9,335 nt of DNA from an uncultured Bacteroidales bacterium (GTDB taxonomy: Bacteria > Bacteroidota > Bacteroidia > Bacteroidales > P3), in the NCBI GenBank assembly GCA_937886715.1, contig CAKZZD010000047.1:1-9335 (forward strand), given 5' to 3'. The translations under genes and the position numbers were made by a program. Shown one piece after another: positions 6,006 through 9,335 of this stretch. The first letter of the stretch is position 1, and the number at the start of each line of letters is the position of its first letter. The notes under the pieces were generated by a model that ran no database searches, was not told where the DNA came from, and saw only the letters and a program-made list of their open reading frames with translations.

Positions 6006-6828
6006 TTTCCACACTCACAGCCACTACTGCGACGGCAATGGCTCATTGCGCGAATACGTCGAAACCGCCCTCGCCAACGGCTTCAGCGCTTTGGGCTTCA
6101 GCGGACATGCACCTGTCCCCTTCAACAACACATTCTCTATTAAAGACAACCAATATCTGGACTACTGCAACGAAGTGCGCCAACTGAAGGCAGAATATGC
6201 CGGACGTATCGACATAGACCTAGGCTTGGAAATTGACTACATCCCTGGGATGCAGGAGGATTTCGCCCCATTGGTCGAAAAAGGAGGCCTTGAATATACC
6301 ATCGGCAGCGTACACCTGATTCCGGCTCCAGACTGCGTGCCACAATCGGGCGACGACCTGTGGATGATTGACGGAAGTCGCTACCAGACCTACGACGAAG
6401 GTCTGCAGCGACACTTCGGCGGAGACATCCGCCGTGGTGTGAAGGCCTACTTCCACCAACAGAACGACATGATCCTCCGCAACAAGCCCACCATTGTGGG
6501 CCATCCCGACAAAATAGCCATGCACAACCGAGGACGCTACTTCAGCGAGGACGAAGAATGGTATCTCGACCTGGCTCGCGAAACGCTGCACTTGATCAAG
6601 GAGTGCGGTCTCATCTGCGAGGTCAACACCCGCGGCATTTACAAGGGTCGGCACAACGACTACTACCCCTCACGCCGATTGCTCCGCGAAATGAAAGATA
6701 TGCGCATCCCGGTGATTGTCAGCACCGATGCCCACTCTCCATCCGATCTTATGTTGACAGAAGGAGCGATGGAATTCCTAAAAGAAATAGATTATCCCGA
6801 GGTGCTGGACACCTGGCGTCAGGGATAA
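5995..6828 (+). CDS. PHP-family histidinol-phosphatase-like hydrolase
   Basis: 277 residues, the usual length of PHP-type histidinol-phosphatases (HisJ/HisK), which remove phosphate from L-histidinol phosphate in histidine synthesis. Metal-binding residues of the PHP fold are in place: HTH at 6-8, D13, the GFSGH histidine H38, E79, the GSVH histidine H107, the GHPD histidine H170, E209 in CEVN, and D245/H247 in STDAH. It is cytoplasmic, with no signal peptide. The start overlaps the porin end by 11 bases in another frame, so the three genes form one transcript. No other histidine-pathway gene is present, so the substrate may be a different phosphoester; the family call is firm, the substrate moderate. 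Its 3' end overlaps the oppositely oriented lipoprotein gene by 10 bases. Confidence 0.88.
   Translation: MRSNFHTHSHYCDGNGSLREYVETALANGFSALGFSGHAPVPFNNTFSIKDNQYLDYCNEVRQLKAEYAGRIDIDLGLEIDYIPGMQEDFAPLVEKGGLEYTIGSVHLIPAPDCVPQSGDDLWMIDGSRYQTYDEGLQRHFGGDIRRGVKAYFHQQNDMILRNKPTIVGHPDKIAMHNRGRYFSEDEEWYLDLARETLHLIKECGLICEVNTRGIYKGRHNDYYPSRRLLREMKDMRIPVIVSTDAHSPSDLMLTEGAMEFLKEIDYPEVLDTWRQG
6782..6828 (-). terminator. Probable terminator of the leftward M28/Rieske-like operon
   Basis: TTATCCC (6792-6798) and GGGATAA (6822-6828) pair, with an inner stem AGGTG/CACCT (6800-6804 and 6810-6814) around a 5-base loop. On the minus strand the stem is followed by a T-rich stretch (TCTATTTCTTTT), as in an intrinsic terminator. 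It lies within the last codons of both convergent genes, including the stop codon of the plus-strand hydrolase. Confidence 0.4.
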
Positions 6829-7232
6829 ATGTCAAGGAAGTGCCCGTCGAAAGAGGTGCCGTACTGATACAGCATGCACGGAGTGGCCGAACCGTCAAGA
6901 GGCGTACCGTCAAGAGCATTGAAACGGGATCGGCACGTCGGACATGTAAGCACACTGTTCCCCCACTCCTCATCGGGTCTGAGCGCCACCTCGTTGTCGT
7001 TAGGGCAGGCACAATCGAAAGCCACGAAGTCACTATAGCTCACCCTCGTGACAAAAATGCCCTTATGGCCACGGTTGATGGTGACGGCTCCACCAGGATG
7101 CAACAATGGAGAAAACTCGGGGAGGGACAAGTCGATCTGACCCCCCTCACCAAACGGGGTGCTGCATTGGTAGGGATCACAGCCAACAGCCAGCAGCGAC
7201 AACAGCACTATCAGAGCGGGAATCTTTCTCAT
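6819..7232 (-). CDS. Lipoprotein with Rieske-like domain lacking the ligand histidines
   Basis: 137 residues with an N-terminal export signal and lipobox LAVGC (Cys18), so a membrane-anchored periplasmic protein. The mature part has the layout of a Rieske iron-sulfur domain: a first ligand motif DCACPND (C74, C76), then TCPTCRSRF (C97, C100), then a GxPLxGSAT-like segment and LYQYG near the end. True Rieske proteins use C-x-H and C-x2-H; here both histidines are cysteines. A four-cysteine site could bind zinc or a rubredoxin-type iron instead. Similar Rieske-fold lipoproteins with cysteine pairs occur in Bacteroidales, from memory. It starts on the stop codon of the upstream peptidase/cyclase gene (ATGA overlap), so the two are co-translated. 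Its role is unknown. Confidence 0.7.
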   Translation of the reverse strand: MRKIPALIVLLSLLAVGCDPYQCSTPFGEGGQIDLSLPEFSPLLHPGGAVTINRGHKGIFVTRVSYSDFVAFDCACPNDNEVALRPDEEWGNSVLTCPTCRSRFNALDGTPLDGSATPCMLYQYGTSFDGHFLDIYP

Positions 7233-8227
7233 TTTGTCGGGTAATCGGCATAGATGGTTTTCAGCACCACATTGGCCACCAACCGAAGCGTCTCGGGGGA
7301 GACTGCATCAAGATTGTCGGTAGTGGTATGCCAATGGGTAAAGAAGTTGCCCTCAACACTATTCTGTACGATATCCGCCATAGGTATGCCCGCCAACTGG
7401 TTGACATACAGATGGTCGTCAAGGATCGGATCGGTCGATTGGTTGACAAAGACATTGCCGTAGCCAAGTGCAGCCGCAGCCGCCCACAGCTTGTCTGTCA
7501 GGCCGGGTGCATAGTGGCGGCTAACCTGCTCCTTGGTGAACCTCGGCTGGTGAGCACCAACCATATCAAGAAGGATTCCATAAACTGCGGAATAGTATGG
7601 CACATGACGATTCTTACCCCAGTGCTGCGAACCCTTGCACCACGTGTTGTCTTCATAAACATCGGCCCATTCGGGAATACCCTGGTCTTCAACGTCAAAG
7701 AACACAAAGTCCACTCCCACAGACGGAGGCATCAATTTCATCACACGTGCCATTTCCATCAGCACGGCCACCCCCGAAGCACCGTCATTGGCACCAGGCA
7801 CGGGTTGCCGGTGCTTGCTCTCGTCTCCGTCATGGTCGGCCCACAAACGGCTGTCCCAATGGGCGGCAAGCATCACGCGCTGTTCGGCATCGGGAGACAT
7901 GGATGCCACGATGTTGCGACCCGGCACAACCGTCCCGTCCCACAATGTGGATTTGAATGTCTGCACCATCACCGTGTCGCACCAGAGGCTCATCTGCCGC
8001 ACCAGATAATCACCACATCCTTCCCAAGACTTGCTGCCGGGAATACGGTTGCCGAAGGCAAGCTGTGCCGCAACATAGCCATAAGCCGAATCGGCATTAA
8101 ACTCGGGTACAGCCACTTGGGCATAATCAATCTTCTGCGGCGTCGCGGAGGTTTCCTCATTACGGGTATGGCATGAAACGCACAGAGCAACCACTGCCAC
8201 TATCAGCATTAACTTCTTCATACTCAT
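7229..8227 (-). CDS. M28-family lipoprotein, glutaminyl-peptide cyclotransferase-like
   Basis: 332 residues with an export signal ending ALCVSC (Cys19), so a lipoprotein facing the periplasm. The catalytic domain has the M28 zinc-site order: AAHWDS (H123, D125), GANDGASG (D148), FFDVEDQG (E180, D181), LLDMVG (D221) and FTHWHTTTDN (H298, H300). The general-base glutamate followed by aspartate (ED rather than EE), the GSQHWGKN segment and the closing WHTTTDN resemble Bacteroidetes glutaminyl cyclases such as that of Porphyromonas gingivalis, which turn N-terminal glutamine into pyroglutamate on exported proteins. An aminopeptidase of the same fold is the alternative. The start could be 8227 or 8221 (MKK...). 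Its stop overlaps the next gene's start. A stem-loop lies 9 bases before the ATG. Confidence 0.85.
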   Translation of the reverse strand: MSMKKLMLIVAVVALCVSCHTRNEETSATPQKIDYAQVAVPEFNADSAYGYVAAQLAFGNRIPGSKSWEGCGDYLVRQMSLWCDTVMVQTFKSTLWDGTVVPGRNIVASMSPDAEQRVMLAAHWDSRLWADHDGDESKHRQPVPGANDGASGVAVLMEMARVMKLMPPSVGVDFVFFDVEDQGIPEWADVYEDNTWCKGSQHWGKNRHVPYYSAVYGILLDMVGAHQPRFTKEQVSRHYAPGLTDKLWAAAAALGYGNVFVNQSTDPILDDHLYVNQLAGIPMADIVQNSVEGNFFTHWHTTTDNLDAVSPETLRLVANVVLKTIYADYPTK

Positions 8228-8236
8228 GCTTTAGCA

Positions 8237-8268
8237 ATAGAGACGCACCGCACATGGCACGTCTCTAT
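8237..8268 (-). other. Stem-loop between efp and the M28 gene
   Basis: ATAGAGACG (8237-8245) and CGTCTCTAT (8260-8268) are perfect 9-base inverted arms with a 14-base loop. It lies downstream of the efp stop and directly before the M28 start. No good T-run follows on the minus strand, so it is either a weak or factor-assisted terminator of efp or a leader hairpin affecting the M28 gene. TTATTTTG at 8282-8289 (minus strand) is a one-mismatch match to the TAnnTTTG element and could start a transcript that includes the hairpin. Confidence 0.4.
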
Positions 8269-8297
8269 CATGTTTTCTGATCAAAATAAACGCCCTT

Positions 8298-8861
8298 TTA
8301 CTTGATGCGCTCGGCATATTCGCCCGTACGGGTGTCAACCTTGATGCGCTCGCCCTCTTTGATGAACAGGGGGACTCGCACCTGGACACCGGGCTCGACG
8401 GTGGCATCCTTCATGGCGTTGGTGGCCGTGTTGCCGGCAAAACCGGGCTCGGTGTAAGTGACCACGGTCTCGATGAACGGGGGCAACTCGCAAATCAGCG
8501 GGGTCTCTGTGTCGGCTTCAACAGTGATCTCCACATACTGTCCGTCTTTCAAGAACTGGGGAGCATTGATGATAGCTTCGGGAATGTAGATCTGCTCGTA
8601 GGTCTCAGTGTGCATAAAGACATGCATGTCGCCCTCCTTGTACAGATAGGTGTAGGGGCGACGCTCGACGCGGACAATGTCAATCTTGGCGCCGCTGGGG
8701 AAAGTGTTCTCCAGCATGCGGCCAGTCTTCACATTGCGCATTTTCGTACGAACAAAGGCAGCACCCTTGCCGGGTTTCACATGAAGAAATTCAACGATGG
8801 TATAAATATCGTTGTTGAAATTGATGCAAAGTCCGTTTTTAATGTCGGTTGTTGTTGCCAT
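8298..8861 (-). CDS. efp: Translation elongation factor P
   Basis: 187 residues, the normal length of EF-P, which binds the ribosome between the P and E sites and relieves stalling at consecutive prolines. The N-terminal KOW-like domain contains FLHVKPGKGAAFVRTKMRN, with Lys32 at the tip position that is modified in many bacteria (Lys34 in Escherichia coli). The middle OB domain (ERRPYTYLY ... VFMHTETYEQ) and the C-terminal OB domain (ETVVTYTEPG, TVEPGVQVRVPLFIKEGERIKVDTRTGEY) are complete and include the signature of the C-terminal domain. It starts 14 bases after a small membrane-protein gene on the same strand, likely one transcript. The identification is secure. Confidence 0.97.
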   Translation of the reverse strand: MATTTDIKNGLCINFNNDIYTIVEFLHVKPGKGAAFVRTKMRNVKTGRMLENTFPSGAKIDIVRVERRPYTYLYKEGDMHVFMHTETYEQIYIPEAIINAPQFLKDGQYVEITVEADTETPLICELPPFIETVVTYTEPGFAGNTATNAMKDATVEPGVQVRVPLFIKEGERIKVDTRTGEYAERIK

Positions 8862-8875
8862 AAATAACTTGATGT

Positions 8876-9166
8876 TTATTGATTTGTTGATTTGTTGTCG
8901 TCTGGAACGGAGCTGCCGCGTTTTTTCTTCTCCTCTGCCAGCAGCAACGTGAGCTTGCGCAAGTCCTCACGCAGTTCGTCGTTCTCTTCCTCACACGAAC
9001 GGTACCGGTGGCGCTCCATCAGCATCCGCATCGTCATGGCCAAAGCCAACAGAAGCATCGTCAGCGCAAGGCCCTGGCTCTTCAGCACAAAATAAATCAC
9101 CGTGGCCGCGATTATCAGCACATACGACGAATACTCGTAAATCTTTATTGCAGTTTTGTGGCTCAT
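8876..9166 (-). CDS. Small two-helix membrane protein with coiled-coil tail
   Basis: About 96 residues from the ATG at 9166 (MSHKTAIKIYEYSS). A longer in-frame start at 9238 would add 24 residues but would place the promoter-like TATATTTG inside the gene, so 9166 is preferred. Two hydrophobic segments (about 14-28 and 31-47) form a hairpin in the inner membrane. They are followed by a basic stretch (MERHRYR) and a highly charged heptad-like helix (EEENDELREDLRKLTLLLAEEKKKR, 58-82), probably a cytoplasmic coiled coil. I do not recognise the family. It lies just upstream of efp with a 14-base gap. Confidence 0.65.
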   Translation of the reverse strand: MSHKTAIKIYEYSSYVLIIAATVIYFVLKSQGLALTMLLLALAMTMRMLMERHRYRSCEEENDELREDLRKLTLLLAEEKKKRGSSVPDDNKSTNQ

Positions 9167-9187
9167 ATTGATTGACAAAATAATTTG

Positions 9188-9220
9188 CAAATATACATAC
9201 TTTTTTTGGAATCTGGTCAA
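9188..9220 (-). promoter_or_regulatory. Probable promoter for the small membrane protein-efp transcript
   Basis: On the minus strand TATATTTG (9195-9188) matches the Bacteroidetes -7 element TAnnTTTG exactly. A TTG (9220-9218) lies 22 bases further upstream, close to the normal position of the -33 element. The start codon at 9166 follows about 20 bases downstream of the -7 box. Confidence 0.5.
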
Positions 9221-9229
9221 CAAATTTGC

Positions 9230-9266
9230 AATAAACAAAGCAAGGAGCTCATTTCCAGCCCCTTGC
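9230..9266 (-). terminator. Intrinsic terminator of the tRNA gene
   Basis: On the minus strand a stem of GCAAGG/CCTTGC plus an inner GCT/AGC, with one mismatch and a 7-base loop (9240-9266), follows the tRNA 3' end after three bases. It is followed by TTTGTTTAT. This is a typical intrinsic terminator separating the tRNA from the small membrane protein gene. Confidence 0.65.
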
Positions 9267-9269
9267 CTG

Positions 9270-9335
9270 TGGAGTATATGGGACTCGAACCCACTACCTT
9301 TTGATTGCGAACCAAATGCTCTACCAGATGAGCTA
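9270..9335 (-). tRNA. tRNA-Ala, anticodon CGC (5' end outside window)
   Basis: Read on the minus strand: TA, D-stem GCTC...GAGC, anticodon stem TTTGG/TCAAA around the loop TTCGCAA (anticodon CGC, codon GCG), a 5-base variable loop, T-arm GTGGG-TTCGAGT-CCCAT, the 3' acceptor strand ATACTCC and discriminator A. U at position 70 and A73 fit alanine identity (G3-U70), but base 3 lies beyond the window edge. No CCA is encoded. The first seven acceptor bases are missing from the window. Confidence 0.75.

Noticed and set aside
6558..8176. Long plus-strand frames opposite the Rieske-like and M28 genes.
   Set aside because: The minus-strand proteins show signal peptides, lipoboxes and catalytic motifs; the plus-strand translations are low-complexity and His/Arg-rich.

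Overview
The window looks like a chromosomal segment of a Bacteroidales bacterium (Bacteroides/Prevotella-like). The grounds are: Rhs C-terminal sequences of the GYGYFGARYMD...VDPLADKYPSISPY type, lipoproteins with short Bacteroidetes-style lipoboxes, TAnnTTTG promoter elements with few Shine-Dalgarno sequences, an IS30-type remnant of a kind common in that order, and a lipoprotein resembling the glutaminyl cyclases of the phylum. The genus cannot be fixed from the sequence alone.

Region A (1-3589, + strand, AT-rich) is a tandem array of three Rhs tip/toxin plus immunity cassettes. Each cassette carries only the last part of the Rhs core (59 codons where complete), ending at a VDP(N/D)G or MDPDG junction. 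An unrelated-looking C-terminal toxin region and then a small candidate immunity gene follow. Cassettes 1 and 3 share a GN(Y/F)xxGxxG pattern resembling the 'toxin 44' class and are each followed by a secreted lipoprotein. Cassette 2 ends in a histidine-rich, RNase-like domain and is followed by a 65-residue protein with no signal peptide. No full-length Rhs, VgrG or secretion gene is in view. Cassette 1 runs off the left edge and could be the tail of a complete Rhs gene, with 2 and 3 as displaced cassettes.

Region B (3590-4086) has no intact gene. It holds a nested inverted repeat, a decayed IS30-family transposase fragment, a possible promoter at the end of that fragment, and a palindrome just before the next gene.

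Region C (4087-6828, + strand, GC-richer) is a tightly overlapping three-gene operon: a multi-pass inner-membrane protein, an outer-membrane beta-barrel porin, and a PHP-family histidinol-phosphatase-like hydrolase.

Region D (6819-9335, - strand) reads leftward: a partial tRNA-Ala(CGC) with its own terminator, a small two-helix membrane protein, elongation factor P, then an M28/glutaminyl-cyclase-like lipoprotein coupled by a 4-base overlap to a lipoprotein with a Rieske-like layout in which cysteines replace the histidines. Regions C and D converge and overlap by 10 bases. The porin's predicted mature N-terminus is glutamine, the substrate type of the cyclase-like enzyme encoded nearby.
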